Assembly (NCBI GenBank): GCA_033439265.1
Contig: JAVTVX010000021.1
Location: forward strand, 13,667,001-13,731,000
Origin: Dillenia suffruticosa
Taxonomy: Eukaryota; Streptophyta; Magnoliopsida; Dilleniales; Dilleniaceae
Direction of reading: 5' to 3'
DNA: 64,000 nt
The notes under the pieces are model-generated. The model had not been told where the DNA came from and made no database searches. It saw only the letters and a list, made by a program, of their open reading frames with translations. Each line of letters opens with the position of its first letter. Position 1 is the first letter of the stretch. Of the stretch, positions 24,869 to 37,981 are shown piece by piece. Made by a program: the position numbers and the translations under genes.

Positions 24869-27467
24869 TAATTATTCTCCGACTGGCTTATGATCTTGGA
24901 AATGTTGGGAGGACGACAAACTTCATTCAAATCTTTATTTTAACTGAAACAGGATTAACTTGCTCATGCATGGCATGCTTAATCTTATGATGATGGGAAG
25001 GAATGAAACCCCATTCCTTGAAAAAGAACCAAAAATAAGAAAAAAAGAAGAAAAATGAAACTGTCAAATGAATTGTAGAATTCATCAATACCGTTATACC
25101 CTTTGGTTTATGCATTATAGAAACATGAAATTAATAATGTTTTGACTTTATGATTGTTTATGCTAATAGCTCTTTTTTTGGTTTGTTTCTCTGCTTTGGT
25201 TTGGGTTGCTTGAGTTTTGCTGAAATCTGTTTCTTCGGCGGATTTCTGTCCCTCTTTAGTCTTTGGCATGATCTTGGAACTCATTTGGGACTTGTTTGGC
25301 CGTGCAAAATAATGATATCAAAGTAATGAGATATGGATTGATCTAGTTTTGTCCTAAGATTCAATGTTCAATGGGTAATACCCCTTCTTGAAATTTTGAA
25401 AAATTGAAGCTTTTTTTATTATTATTTTTTATATATGCAGCACTTTTGTTTTTCTATATTACTTACCACATCCAAAAAATATTTATTTTTGTGTAATTTT
25501 TTTCCCATTTGATCCAATTATTTTTCATTTTCTCCGTAAATGCTATTTCTCCTTTCTCTCTCCCCACTAAATGCCAAATTAATTTTTATTTCTACCTCTA
25601 CAAAATAGCAAACCCAGAATGAGTTTGCCCTTTTACAAATATTTATTTACTATTATTATTTTTAGTTTGAGAATTTATATAGTATTGTGTTAGTAAAACA
25701 TTTTTTTTTAAAAAAAATTATGATATTCTTAAAATAATGATTTCAAGAAATATTAATTTCAAGAGTACTCAATCTTAACTATATATATTTTTTTGTCTTA
25801 GTCATACATAAAATTTTTAAACTGATATGATATTCGAGCAAATATAAGTTTTAAGATTATCAAAACTTTTAAATTTAAAAATACTTAACAACAATGGCTT
25901 TCTGGACAAAAATAGCTGTGGTAGGATGTCTGGTCTATCGTGACAAGTGAAACAACGTTTCCCTCCTTCCCTCCGAAGCACTCCCATCTCTCTTTATTTC
26001 TTTCTGTGCCCATCTCTCTCTCTCTCTCAGCACTGTTGAGTCGTTTGGCTTTTCCTACAATCTCGACAAATTCGCTTTGAACTTTGGAAATTGACGACGA
26101 TTTGAACTCTTCCTACCACTCTCTTCCCTTTTTATCTATTTCTCTCTGTATTTCTTTCTGGTGCATGTCTCACTTGAGCAATTTTAGTTAAAAAATCTAA
26201 CGTAACGTCAATTTACGTAGAGATTTAATTACTAAAGGTTTTAAAGTTTTAGGGTTAGTTGGGCTTCATTTGAGTTGTTGGATTTATAACTATTTAAATT
26301 GAGTTAATTGAATTTTTAAATATAAATTCTTAAATTTAAGGATTAATTGGAATCCACTCGAATAATTAAGTTCACAATTATTCAAATTAAATTAATTAGA
26401 TTTTTAGATATAGATACGCAAGTAAAAAGAAAAAAAATTAAGAATTTTGACATCATAAAAAATTAGAGACATAATTGAAATTTATCCTATAGCTTACTGA
26501 CTGGACTTCTAATTTGGCCTTTGGTTCAGTTTCCCACTTTTTTCTTTCCCGAAGAATTGGTTTCAGATTGCTCTTCCGGTGTGGAACTTGGCTCGAACAC
26601 CATGAGAATCGTACAAGTGGTCATGCCCCGGATCAATTAATGTGAATAGTTTCCTCCCCCAAGCTTTGTTGGCATTCGAGGACTAACCCATCTTTGAATT
26701 TTTGGAGAGATTAGCAGAAAAAAAAACTTGGAATAGTTTAGGGTTCAATTTGTATCTATAAACTTAATCTTTTAGCTAGGCTAAGCTTTGAGATTTCGCT
26801 CTGATCACACCAAAGTTACGCCAGTCGAGAATTTTTTTTTAATATTTGAAGCCATGTAGCTAGGCTAAGCCATATTTGAATTGTTGTTGTTGTTTTATTT
26901 ATTTTAGAAAAAAAAAATTATGATATCTACCAACTCTTGGGTGAGTTTGAAAGTGGATGAGAGGGTGGAACAGGAGCTTGCCTTTTCTCAAGGCTACAAC
27001 CAAGCAAACTTGCAAGTGGTGCAATTGCATTGCGAATGAGCTAACACAATGTACATCAATTTATAACTTAAAAAGTTTTTTTTTAATATAATAAAAAAAA
27101 GGGGCAATATGCTAATAATGAAATTTTGAATCATAATCTCCCCCCTCATTATATATTCAAATTATTATTTTTTTTTAATTTCAAAATTTTAGTATCATAT
27201 ACCTAAAAGCTTTTCATTAATTATTTATGTTTTTAAAATAAAAAAGCGATTGAACCATATGCCGGCAGCTCTTTACTTATATGCACGATTTCTTTCTTTT
27301 TTTTTTTGTTTGGAAATCAGTGGCAGGTAAAATTAATCTAAAAATTTTTGTTCATTGAATTAGTTGACACCAGTTCAAGCTATGTTCAAATGGAAGGCTA
27401 AGATTGGGGAATGGTTCAAAACTGTGCATGAAAGCCACGTGGACAAAACAAAGAGTGTGATTGGAAG

Positions 27468-27503
<36 letters not shown>

Positions 27504-28949
27504 CTAAGCCTAAGCCACGTTGTTGGGGGGAAGAAGGCAAAGAAAGAAGAAGAAAGGCAGAGAGAAATGATATATGAGAACGCGTTTGAGGAGTGAAGGT
27601 AGTGATGATTACAAAAACGTCCACCAACCTTAAACTGAAAGCCCCCATTTGAACAAAAAGAAATGAGAGACGTCACGACAACTTTCACTTCTTATTCTCA
27701 TATTTTATGCTCTCTCACTCTCTCTCATGCCCACCCCACCCAAAACCGTTCCTTTCTGGATTCTACTAATCATTATACTCTTCTCCCTCTCTCTCTCCCT
27801 CTCTATATATGCGTGTGTAAGAATGTGTTGTCTGCAATATTTTTGCCTCACGAATGGATCATATTGTTTTTACTTTAGTTCACGATTGTCCCAATAGTTA
27901 TTGCAAGAAGATTTACATTTTATCTGTTAAGTTCTAGTCCCTTTTGTTCACGATTGTCTCAGTACCTGATCCACTCCCCCACTTTACATTAACCCAGTCT
28001 TTTTCTCCAAATCTTTCTTCATGTTTACGTTGAAATCACAAGTATTTTTCGAATTTTGATCAACAATTTGATAAATTTTTTTCAACTACAAATTTTCTTT
28101 TATGAGTTCAGTAATAATTAACAAAACTTCATCAACTGCACCACAACATCGTGGTCCCTACGAACCATGCATTTCACTTAACCTTGCCCAACAGAGGAGA
28201 CGTATACATAGCATCAGGATTTTGGAATGATCGAAGAGAATATTTGACTCCTGGCCCAAACTTGGAAGGTTTTTCCAAGAATGCGAGGCTAGTTGGGGTC
28301 ACCTCAGTGAGGCTCAAATTTCAAAGAAGTTTTGAAAAGGGTCTATAGCCAGAGTAGTTTAGTTTGAATCTAAACAAAAGGAGGAATGCATTTTTTTCAT
28401 AGTTTTCCACATTTTTGGGTTCAAATTGGCACTTTGGTTTACAGCTATGTTATGGGTATGTGACATCACAGAACACAAATACAAGCAAAATGCCACACTG
28501 CCTTTTTATCTATGATGGAATCTGCAAAATTCTCATACGAGAGAGAGAGAGAGAGAGAATTCTCAGCCGCAGTTTTAGAGCAAAGACTCCTGTTTGATTG
28601 AATGATGAATAACGGCCATTTCAATCTTTGGCAAACCAAGTAGTATTTTTGAGTGTTGTGTTGTGTTCATATGATGCTGTGATGTGGCCTGCCATTGTAT
28701 ATGGGAAAGAAAAAGAAAAAGGCCAAAATGCCAATTCCAGCCGCTATTTCGTCGCGTGTCTAACACACAACCAAATCACGTGAGCCCTACACAACCCCCT
28801 CGTCTTTTGAATTCTTGTTCTTGCTGACTTGAAAAGGTTAAAATTTTGTCTATTTTAAGGGTAATATTATGGAGATGATTCGTCTAAGTAATCGAATTAT
28901 ATACTTTTTTTTGTACCACCGAGAGAATGAAAAACTACGAGGGTGCACC
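24869..28949. other. intergenic, no gene seen
   Basis: Begins with the probable 3' UTR of the RING gene. A pyrimidine-rich, leader-like patch at 25960-26170 is not followed by any coding frame. A (GA)n run lies at 27472-27501 and another at 28539-28558. Frames at 27352-27688 (minus) and 28151-28348 (plus) show no domain I recognise. A G-box CACGTG occurs at 28777-28782. Confidence 0.6.
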
Positions 28950-29583
28950 TAGGGATGGCAATAGCCTAGGCTTTGGGGGGGGGGGGTAGGATAAAGCTAC
29001 CTCTGGCCTTGACCGAAAATTACTCATGGGTAGGATACAAAATCATAAGGTATTAATCTCAAACAACATATTAAACATATTAAATAACATTTGGAATACA
29101 AATCTTAATTCCAAAACTCCATTAAACATATTAAACAACATTTCAACTTCAAAAATCGAGATGAGTTAGGATTGGATTAGAAAGCGAGTATTAACAAATT
29201 CTGTAAATAAGGAACGGTAAGATCAGCGAATAGTCGATTTAGCGGATAAAGATAATAGGTCCCTTAATCAAGTATTGGGTTTGAAACTTAAGAATATAAA
29301 AAATTATACTAGAAAAACTCTCCCCCAAATTGGGAGCAATAATGTTTAAATCGAATTAGTCAGAATATAGTTTCAGATATTATTTGATTATAATAATAAA
29401 AAAAATAGAGTGAGCCGGTGCCATTAAAATTGGGGTACTATTGACAAAATAACTATTTTGGGTTATTACAAAGCTGGGTAAACAATGAGTCCCGGTATGC
29501 TATGCCAGGGCATTACCCGACCTGAATTAACAGGCACCGGTCTGGTCGGATACCTATATGGCTCAGATAAATTGTCACCCCTA
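28950..29583. mobile_element. hAT-type MITE
   Basis: Ends are imperfect inverted repeats: TAGGGATGGCAAT at 28950-28962 and ATTGTCACCCCTA at 29571-29583, matching at 11 of 13 positions when reversed. The GGGATGGCAA/TTGCCACCCC termini are typical of non-autonomous hAT elements. Flanking 8-mers ggtgcacc and cgtatact would be a decayed 8 bp target duplication (4 identical, 3 transitions). The interior of about 630 bp encodes nothing, carries a G run near 28975-28986 and contains a SINE-like insertion. Confidence 0.62.
29235..29406 (+). repeat. SINE-like copy nested in the MITE
   Basis: Contains CCCTTAATCAAGTATT, a B-box-like GGGTTTGAAAC, the shared 3' motif AAATCGAATTAGTCAGA and an A-rich tail at 29398-29406. 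It matches the layout of copies elsewhere in the window. Its position inside the MITE suggests that it inserted later. Confidence 0.45.
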
Positions 29584-32227
29584 CGTATACTTTGGCTGCT
29601 TGGAGATGGGGTTTGGGAAGTGGTTATTGCTTAAACCTGATCTTTCAAAGGTCATGATAATGTTGGTCGTCTCATATCCTTTTTTGGGTAAAAGAAAAAA
29701 AAGATCATACACTTTTCTGTAAAAAGGATATGAGTTTGTCTTGGAGGAGACTATCAAATGATTAATAAAAAATGCTTTTATTTGCTTGGTGTCTAAGAAG
29801 AGCTATGGTCTCTGAATTTCAAAGTACTTGAGAATTTCTGAGTCGCTCTAGGGAAATATTATGCTGGTTCTCCTTTTCTTTTTACATTCTTTGTTAATTT
29901 TTTTTTCCCCTTCTAGCCTTCCTTTCTCTCTTTCTTTCTTTTTTTTGTTGCCTGACATGATTTTTTTTTTTTTTTTTAAAATGGTAGTTTGCTTTCATAA
30001 AAAGAAAACATTTTCTTTATTCTTTATCTAAATATATCATAAGTCACTAATGACCCGTGGGTTTAGAGACAAAAAACTAAACTCCCTTAATCAAAGTTTT
30101 AAATTCAAATCTTAGGAATGAAATGGAAAAACAAATGTCAGAATAATCACTTCATAAATTAGACACTACAACTTCTCGAACTGAATTAATCAGATTTCTA
30201 AATACTGATAATAAACTACAAAAAATACATCATAAATCATATATACTTTTTTCTTTTAGAAGAGGTTTAAAGATCAATAATCCCGCATGGCAACTTCCTA
30301 CAGATTTGTCATGAATGCAAAAGGCACATACTCAATTGAAATGAAAATCTTTAATATGAATCAGATCCATTATTATGTTTAAAACTATGTATAATCTCAT
30401 TTGATGATCATTTGTGATCAGGGGTTTTCAAGTACCATCATCAAATTTACAACAATTTTTTTTTTTTTTAAGAATCGAACTCGAATCTCTAAGAGAGAAG
30501 AGAATAATATCAATTGAGTTATAATTCATTCATCAAAATTTATCACACTATATGGAGGCCATCACGATCTAATGATGAAAAAATTAAAGCAAAATTAGCA
30601 TTATATAGCAACAACATTATGAATTTGTGCTCAAATTTAAATCATATTATCAATTGGCATCTTTAGTATGTAACTTTTGTTTTCTACCCATTTAATGACA
30701 TTTGATTATATTATGTTTTATTTGCAGATTACATTTTTTTTCAATGACTTTATTAGAGAGCCAAAAAATTAAATTTGCAAATAGCTTTCCTAATAATCTA
30801 ATAAATAAATAAATAAATAGAAGAGCAAAATTCAAAATATTCACTGGATTTTCCATTTCCCGATTTATCACCTGAGTTTCTCATTTTTTTTTCTTACATT
30901 GTGAAATTAAATTTCTTCATCAATGTATCCACAATAGGTGAATGTGGTGCTTTTTTACATTTACACAAAAATTTTTATATTTTTTACACTTACATATTTT
31001 CTAACATCTAATGAATTATTTCCTTATTTAATTAAAATTTTTATTTTTTATATTATTTGCCTTATGGTTAATAATTATATATTTGATTTCTATACTTTCA
31101 TAGAGTGCTGTCTTCCCATATCGTATTGTATCTGTATCCGTTTCCATTTCTGTATTGCTTGAGAAGGGGTTAAAAGAGTGGGAGATTGTAAAGAGTTCTC
31201 GTTAAAGAATTAATGAGAGTTTGGGACTTAGAGGTGATATTAACAATGGGGGGGGGGGGGGGTTTGACCTACTGCATATTTAATGTAACAAGTAACGGGG
31301 AGGGGTAATTTTCTTAAGAAATAAATCATGGGAGACTCTTTGCCAGTTTTAATATTTTGGAAACTAGTTGCCAAACAAAGAAAATTAGAGTGAAAAATTT
31401 TCAATTTTCCCTAAATAAAAAGATATTTACAATAATAATTTCTATAAAAAAATTTGGCTTACCTTATAGAAGCTGTGCCAAATTATGATTTAGACAATAT
31501 CCATATGCACAATTAAAAAAAAAAAAGAAAAGAAAAATTAAGAAGAAGAAGAAGAAGACAGATTTTTATATGAAGCTATATGTAAAAATCTATACTAGGC
31601 AATATCCATAGGCACAATAAAGAAAATTATTATCATTATTATTATTCAAATTTTAAAAATTGGTCAAGAAAGTAAAGCACATAGAGTGGTTTATTGGGTG
31701 CATCAGTGATGATTTTTTTGGATTTGGTATAATATAATGATTATAACTTTAATATATAATGTGATATTAAGAGATAACGATAAAAAAATTGATATTTATT
31801 TTTGCACACAATTTATTTTATTAAATTAATATTAGAGAATTTATTAAAAATAATTTTTAGTTAATTTAATCATTTTAATACTAAATTTGCTGAGAGATAT
31901 TTAGAAAAAATAATATATTTCAAGATCACAATGATGCATTATCTCAATTAATAGTTTAAATAATAGAATCAAAAACTAAGGGATAGGGCAATGTAGTAAA
32001 ATTTTGGGGTACAGAAGCCAGGTGGGTAGGGAAAGGTGGGACCTACATTAAGAGAGAAACCTAACCTTGTAGAGGACGCGCTTTAGGGCTGTCCGTTTTT
32101 TGTTGTGAAGCTGCAGTAACGGCATTGTCTTATGATTGTATTTTGGTCTCTTCTTCTCTGATCATCATCTCTCTCTCTCTCTCTCTATACCCACAAACTT
32201 CACCATCCCCACCCCCCTCCTCCTCTC
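29584..32227. other. intergenic, no gene seen
   Basis: AT-rich region upstream of the bHLH gene. It contains SINE-like copies (30055-30225 plus; a fragment near 30465-30540 on minus with GAGATTCGAGTTCG), a run of 15 G at 31248-31262 and an (AAG)n patch near 31535-31560. The frame 30938-31162 is low-complexity Phe/Ile/Tyr sequence and not credible. Confidence 0.6.
30055..30225 (+). repeat. SINE-like copy
   Basis: Contains CTCCCTTAATCAAAGTTTT, a degraded B-box AAATTCAAATCTT, the 3' motif CTCGAACTGAATTAATCAGA and a terminal A-rich run. It is divergent from the copies at 36645 and 37825 but keeps the same order of blocks. Confidence 0.45.
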
Positions 32228-32350
32228 CTATTTAAAACCTCTCTCTATCTTTCTCTCCTTAGCCGAGACCATCTCATCTCCTTTCTCTGTGTTTGTGTCC
32301 TATCCGTGTCTGTATTTTTATATATCAGCCTCTTCGATCTGAAACTAAAT
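32169..32350 (+). promoter_or_regulatory. core promoter and leader of the bHLH gene
   Basis: A (CT)n run at 32169-32186 precedes a TATA-like CTATTTAAAA at 32228-32237, about 115 bases before the chosen ATG, with a pyrimidine-rich leader between. An in-frame GTG-initiated extension to 32306 is ignored because the family starts at or near MFQEGG and ATG at 32351 is the first ATG in this frame. Confidence 0.5.
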
Positions 32351-32787
32351 ATGTTTCAAGAGGGAGGAGGAGGAAGCTTTTTATGGGAAAACCAATCATG
32401 GGCTTTTTCGAATTCAGACGATTCGGGTGGTGTGAGTGAGAAAAAGTCTAGCCAAGGGTTGATGATGCCAGGGTCAAGCTCAAATAGTCCAACCGCCGTG
32501 GCATCATCAGAGGCGGCGGCAGTACCAACGGGGAAGAAGCGAGGGCAGAACGGGGTTTTGAAGAAAGGGAAGAGTGCTGGTGTGAATGGTGGAGATAACA
32601 ACGAAGGAAAAATCACTGGGGGTGAATCTGATGATCATGATATACATATATGGACAGAAAGAGAAAGGAGAAAGAAGATGAGGAACATGTTTTCTAATCT
32701 TCATGCTTTGCTCCCCCAACTCCCTCCTAAGGTAAAAATAGTTATCTCCCTCCCTGCCTCCCTCTCTCCCTCTCTCCCTCCCTCCCT

Positions 32788-32842
<55 letters not shown>

Positions 32843-34943
32843 CCCCCTCTCTCCCCCCAGTAAAAAGAAAGAAAGCAAGCTTTTTTTTTGTAGCAAACAC
32901 ATAGCATGGTGTTTTCTCTCGAAACCATTTTTTTCATGAAAAGTTACTACTTTTTTAGTTCTTCTTCTTGTTGTTTTCTACATAAATTCACGAAATATGA
33001 GGAGAATCTTCTGATATCCAATTCATAGGATATTTTATTTAGCTCACCCACCAAAGATTTTTGACCTAACTCACCTGCAACATATCCTTTTTAAACTCTC
33101 TCTATATATCATAAATATTATAGAGGTAATCTTTTTCTTCTTTTTCAGATTGTTCTCTAAATGGTAGAACTCTAAAAATTCAATTAATTCACCTTTCTTT
33201 TTTAAAATTTTTGTGATACAGGCAGATAAATCTACAATTGTTGATGAAGCTGTAAATTACATAAAAACCCTACAACAAACTCTGCAAAAGCTTCAAAAAC
33301 AGAAGCTAGAGAGGCTACAAGGCATAACAACAATCAATTATGAGCCCTCGGTCATCACCGCGATGCCAAAGCTAGGGTTTGAATCAAGAGAAGCATTTTT
33401 AGCCGATCAAGTGTCATCCACTAACATGGCTATTACACCCACAAACATTAATTCAAATAATTCATTTTCAACCACTCCAAAGTTTCCTATCTTGTTTCAA
33501 ACTTGGACATCTTCCAATGTGATCTTGAATGTTTGTGGAGATGATGCACAGTTTAGCATTTGCTCACCGAAGAGGCCTGGTCTTTTGGCCGCTATTTGCT
33601 GTGTTTTGGAGAAGCACAAGATAGAGGTTGTGTCTGCTCATATATCCTCAGATTACAACAGATGCATGTACATGATTCAAGCTCGTGTAAGTCTCTATTA
33701 ACTTCTTTTTGAATGGTCATTTCTCTTATGCTTATGAGTTTTCTTTATTATGTTTTTCTTCCTGCTTTTTCTTTCCCAATTTTTAGGGTTTTTTTTTTTT
33801 TTTAATAAAACACTGATACTCATTAATCACGTTGAATCCTACAAAATCCTGTTCGAGCTTATTGCTTTTTTAGGCTTCTTAGTAATGGTGTTTCTGTTTT
33901 TTGGATTTTGAATTTAATGCTATGCATCTAAATAGAATCTACTATTTTTAAAAAGTCTGCATGATATTGCATTAATGATTTTTCCAAAGTTTGTATTAAT
34001 TTGACTAGAATGTTATTTTTGGTTCATTCTCAATGAAGCAAGTACACATTTCTTGATGTTGAATTCAAGCTTCAAAATTGAGACATTTTGAACAAATTCA
34101 TAATTGAATCAAAAATAGTTTTGAAATTATCTTTGAAGATTGAAAAACATTATTTGTCGCGATTCAAATAATTATAACTGTTTTTACTACTGATTTATCT
34201 TTTTAGTATAGAAATCAATTTGTATGATATTTAGATTATCAAAAGTTGTGCAAAATTAACTCTAACAAATAATTCATACAAGTTGTTATCAACTAAGGTC
34301 TTGGTATTAGTAGAAGGAATTTACTAACACCAAAGATAGGCTTGAAATACAAAGAGAGTAATTTATTATATTCTGATTCAAAAAATTGATTTTAGGGTCT
34401 ATGATTATTTAAAACAAAGGATATTTGTTGGATCAAGTACTATAAGACTCGACAATCAGAACGGAGAAAAGAGACGGTATTGTGGCCAGGGGTTGCTATG
34501 GCCCCGTAACCTCCCACGTTATTAAATAATAAATTTCAAATTAATCACTTTGAATAGGATAATTCTAATGTAATTAGAAGAGTTGTGTGCATATTTTGCC
34601 ATACAGTAAAGATGAACACCACAATTATGTTAGCTAATTTCACAATATTTCCCCCTTCCCACCTACCTTGATTTGAAATCCTCACTTCGGCTATGCATAA
34701 ATCAGTTCGAATTTCACTTATTATTATTGTTACTAAGTTAAGTATATTGGACATTTATGTGAAGAAAGAATGTAATTAAGAAAAATTAATTATTACCAAG
34801 TTAGGGATAATGTATATTTTTTTTCTAATGTTAAGTTAATGAATGTGCAGGCAAGTGGTAATGATCAGCTCTTAGAGGCATTGCCTGTGGAGGAAATTTT
34901 CAAACAAGCTGCTGGAGAGATAATGTTTTGGGTATCTTCCTAA
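32351..34943 (+). CDS. bHLH transcription factor, ZHOUPI/bHLH95-like
   Basis: Three coding exons: 32351-32731, 33222-33686, 34851-34943; phases all 0; 312 residues, close to the roughly 308 of Arabidopsis ZHOUPI (RGE1, bHLH95). A low-complexity N-terminus is followed by the bHLH: basic region around HIWTERERRKKMRNMF (H99, E103, R106 and R107 match E-box-contacting positions), helix 1 SNLHALLPQLPPK, then across intron 1 ADKSTIVDEAVNYIKTLQ and a leucine-rich extension. The C-terminal half is ACT-like (ILNVCGDDAQFSICSPKRPG to the end). ZHOUPI works in the endosperm with ICE1 to drive endosperm breakdown and embryo cuticle formation; that function is transferred by homology. Intron 1 splits the bHLH in the loop, begins with a long CT tract and contains a strong cryptic acceptor. 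The gene is convergent with the PUB gene, 5.4 kb away, its neighbour in Arabidopsis as well (from memory). Confidence 0.93.
32792..32860 (+). repeat. (CT)n tract ending in a cryptic 3' splice site
   Basis: Inside intron 1 of the bHLH gene. About 48 bases of CT repeats, then C/T-rich sequence ending CTCCCCCCAG at 32860. This resembles an ideal polypyrimidine tract plus acceptor 129 bases after the donor. The next bases are TAA. Confidence 0.85.
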
Positions 34944-35244
34944 TGAATTTTGAGAATTCGAAAGAAGCTGAAAAGTAGAAAATATATATAGAAAAAGGAA
35001 GAAAGGGGAAAGAACTTTTTTCTTCTAATATTAATACTTTATATGGCATGGGAATGTAGGGTATTTGGTGGATCAAAATGTTCAATTTAATTATCTTAGT
35101 ATATGTTATATTAATTTTTATATAATACATTTGTGGGGTCTCTGATAGTGTAAATTTTATGTAGTATTTTGTTTGGGTTACTTAAGAGAGATCGAACAAT
35201 GTGGCTGCAACGAAGACCAATATATAAAGATCAACTAAGCATGC

Positions 35245-35307
<63 letters not shown>

Positions 35308-35398
35308 ACACCATGTTTCCCTTATCTCAAGTGTTTCTAGTGTCTGCAGATGTTGTTATTCTTACATAAGAATATTAGTTAATTATTTCTCAATTTGG

Positions 35399-35432
<34 letters not shown>

Positions 35433-36644
35433 CACTTATCTTAAGTTAGTTAATTACTTCATAATTTGGGTTTTCAATAAATAACTTTCATTGTTGGAAG
35501 GTACAGTGTAAGTACAGCGCCTACCACATAATTGATCTGAGATCAGACTGCTAAAAAAAATTCACAAAATCTCTAGGATTGGTATGTTATATGAATTTTT
35601 CCTAAATTTGAAAGTATAAACAACATATTTTTTTATATGAATGGCAACTTATCTTGCACAGGGATAATAACGCAAATTTATATAGAAATTAGATATATTT
35701 TTATTTGATCTAAATCCTGTTTAAGCCGTGTTGAACTCTCAAGGGGTATAACTTTCTCGAACGACTGTTTTCTCCATATACATACATCTCAAAAACTTGA
35801 GTACGGGAACTGGTGTTTAGCCACTCGACCAAGCGTTGATATATATATATGAATTAAAAATGTGCATATATATTTGAATTAAATCAAAATGAATTTTTTT
35901 TTTTTTTTTTAACTATAGAGAATTAGAATTTTGAAAAGAAAAAAAATGAAAGTATCCAATCCATGCACCATCTGCATTCAACCTAATTTCATACTTTTTT
36001 GTCTTTTTTTTTTTATGCACTGAAGTGTTAATTTCTTGGTGGAGTCAAAATATATAGGACCATTTTAGACCATTTTACATGCTTTTTAGGATCAAATCAT
36101 AGAATTTTATTGAGATTTTATAGAAATTTCGAAAATATTTTCATAAACATTATAAGAAAGGGGAGAAAATAGAGTTAGAATTCTATTCTATTCTAGGGTT
36201 TCCTACAATCTCTTTCCTTCATCGTGTTTCTATTTTCTGTTAAAAATTAATAATTTTTAAATAATTTCACTATATTATTTACGTGATTTTGCTGAAACAT
36301 TTTGTTCGTTCAATTTCCTTAAAAAAAAGGTAAAGAACAAAGTGAAGAAAGACAATTTTTGGTCACTAGGGGTTCTGTAAAGTTCTCTTCAATTTTTATA
36401 GCTTCCCCTTCAGCAATCATAGAACGAAATGGGCTGGGCTAGGAAGTGTCCATAAAATTGGCCAGTGACTAACTAGGCTGGGCTGTCTGGCCCAAGCTAG
36501 CCCCACAAGGTCCATTAAAGAAACAATTTGGGCTTTTCACCAATTTTTCAAGAGCAAAACTTGGCAAGATTTTTTTTTTTTATATGTTTTGTTGTTTTTT
36601 TTTAATCGGCTGAAAATCGAGTCATACAATAAGAGTCGTTTTTT

Positions 36645-36832
36645 TCATCTATAATCTCTAATGATTAGACACTGATATTTTTTGTAAATAAAATCTCGTG
36701 TTCGAATCTTATGTATAGAGAAAATAGATATCATGAGAGTTTTGCTCCTTAAGAATCCAAATCAAATCTAATCATATCAAACGTAATTATCAGATAGTAA
36801 GATAGTGGTGGTTTATAAAAAAAAAAAAAATC
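36645..36832 (+). mobile_element. SINE-like element with poly(A) tail
   Basis: The clearest copy of the family. A-box-like TAATGATTAGACACTGATA is followed by AAATAAAATCTCGTGTTCG with B-box GTGTTCGAATCTT. A body of about 90 bases includes CTCCTTAAGAATCCAAATC, and it ends in about 14 A at 36819-36832. The tRNA-like head and A tail are classic for a plant SINE. Target-site duplications were not resolved. Confidence 0.55.
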
Positions 36833-37824
36833 ATATGTATTTAGAATAATATCATCGAAAAAACTATCAAATCATACAAGTTTATGATTTGTGCTCTACA
36901 TGATTTAGGTATTAGATATAGATCCAAGCCCACATCCTGAGGCTAGTTTTGTTGGTAATAATTTTTGTGGTCGTCTCAGCGTCGGGGGAAGCTTTTACCA
37001 AGAGCAAGAGTTATTTTTATTATTTCTATTACGTGACTCCAATTTGACCAAAAAAAAAAAACATACAACTAAAATTAATAAGCTTCAAAATTAAATGTGA
37101 ATGTTGATTTAATAAATGCTCCCTTAACCTTTTTTCTAAGATAACCAAATATCTATCATATTTTTAAAATTGAAAAAGATTACGTTAGAAAAGTCGTTCT
37201 CTAAATAAAAATATTTATAAATATTTGAATCAAATTAGTCGAAATATGAAGAATCAAAAAAATAAAATATCGATGGTTATCAAGTTTAAATTTTCATTTT
37301 TGGAAATATCATGGTGGGATTAAAATTCAACATTAAAATGCGTCCTTATCAGTCACAAACAATTAATAAATCACCATGTGGATTACCTAAGAAAGCACAA
37401 TGCAATGATGTAGTCAAATTACAGATCATCGTGTGAAGAATGAAAATCTGAATTGGTCAAAATCTATCAAAAGAGGTAGCGAAGGGGGTGTGGATTGAAA
37501 TAATTGAATTGAATGGAATTGATTGGAATTGGGCGATTGATGGCACGAAGAGACATCAAATTTTTTTTCTAAAATAGTTAAATTAATTGAGTCACATTGA
37601 TTGTTGGGCCCATATTTGAGCAAAACCATAAATAGATCCCAACAGATATTGAATTCCCCATCTTGTTTTTTGTCCATAGAAAGGTCTTTGAAACTAAAAG
37701 TGGGGAGTGGTCTCTGTGTTTGAGCATGTGAAGGACATAACTTTAACAAAAAATAATAATGCTATTTAGAAATAAAAATAATTCCTATTGTGAAGCAATT
37801 AACATTGCTATTCCTCTGTGTATA

Positions 37825-37981
37825 TAGTAATGATACACTAAACTCTTTTAATCAAAATTTCAAGTTTGATTTAAAAAAAAAATAATAATAAATGTCAAGA
37901 GAACCATCTCTTGAATGGATCCTGTAGTACTCGAATCAGATTAATTAGATAATTTGAATATTGATTGATCAAAAAAATAAC
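37825..37981 (+). mobile_element. SINE-like element
   Basis: Head contains AAACTCTTTTAATCAAAAT and a degraded B-box AAGTTTGATTT. The body has ATGGATCCTGTAGTACTCG followed by AATCAGATTAATTAGA, then an A-rich end. It shares block order and several exact words with the copies at 36645 and 57745. Confidence 0.5.
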
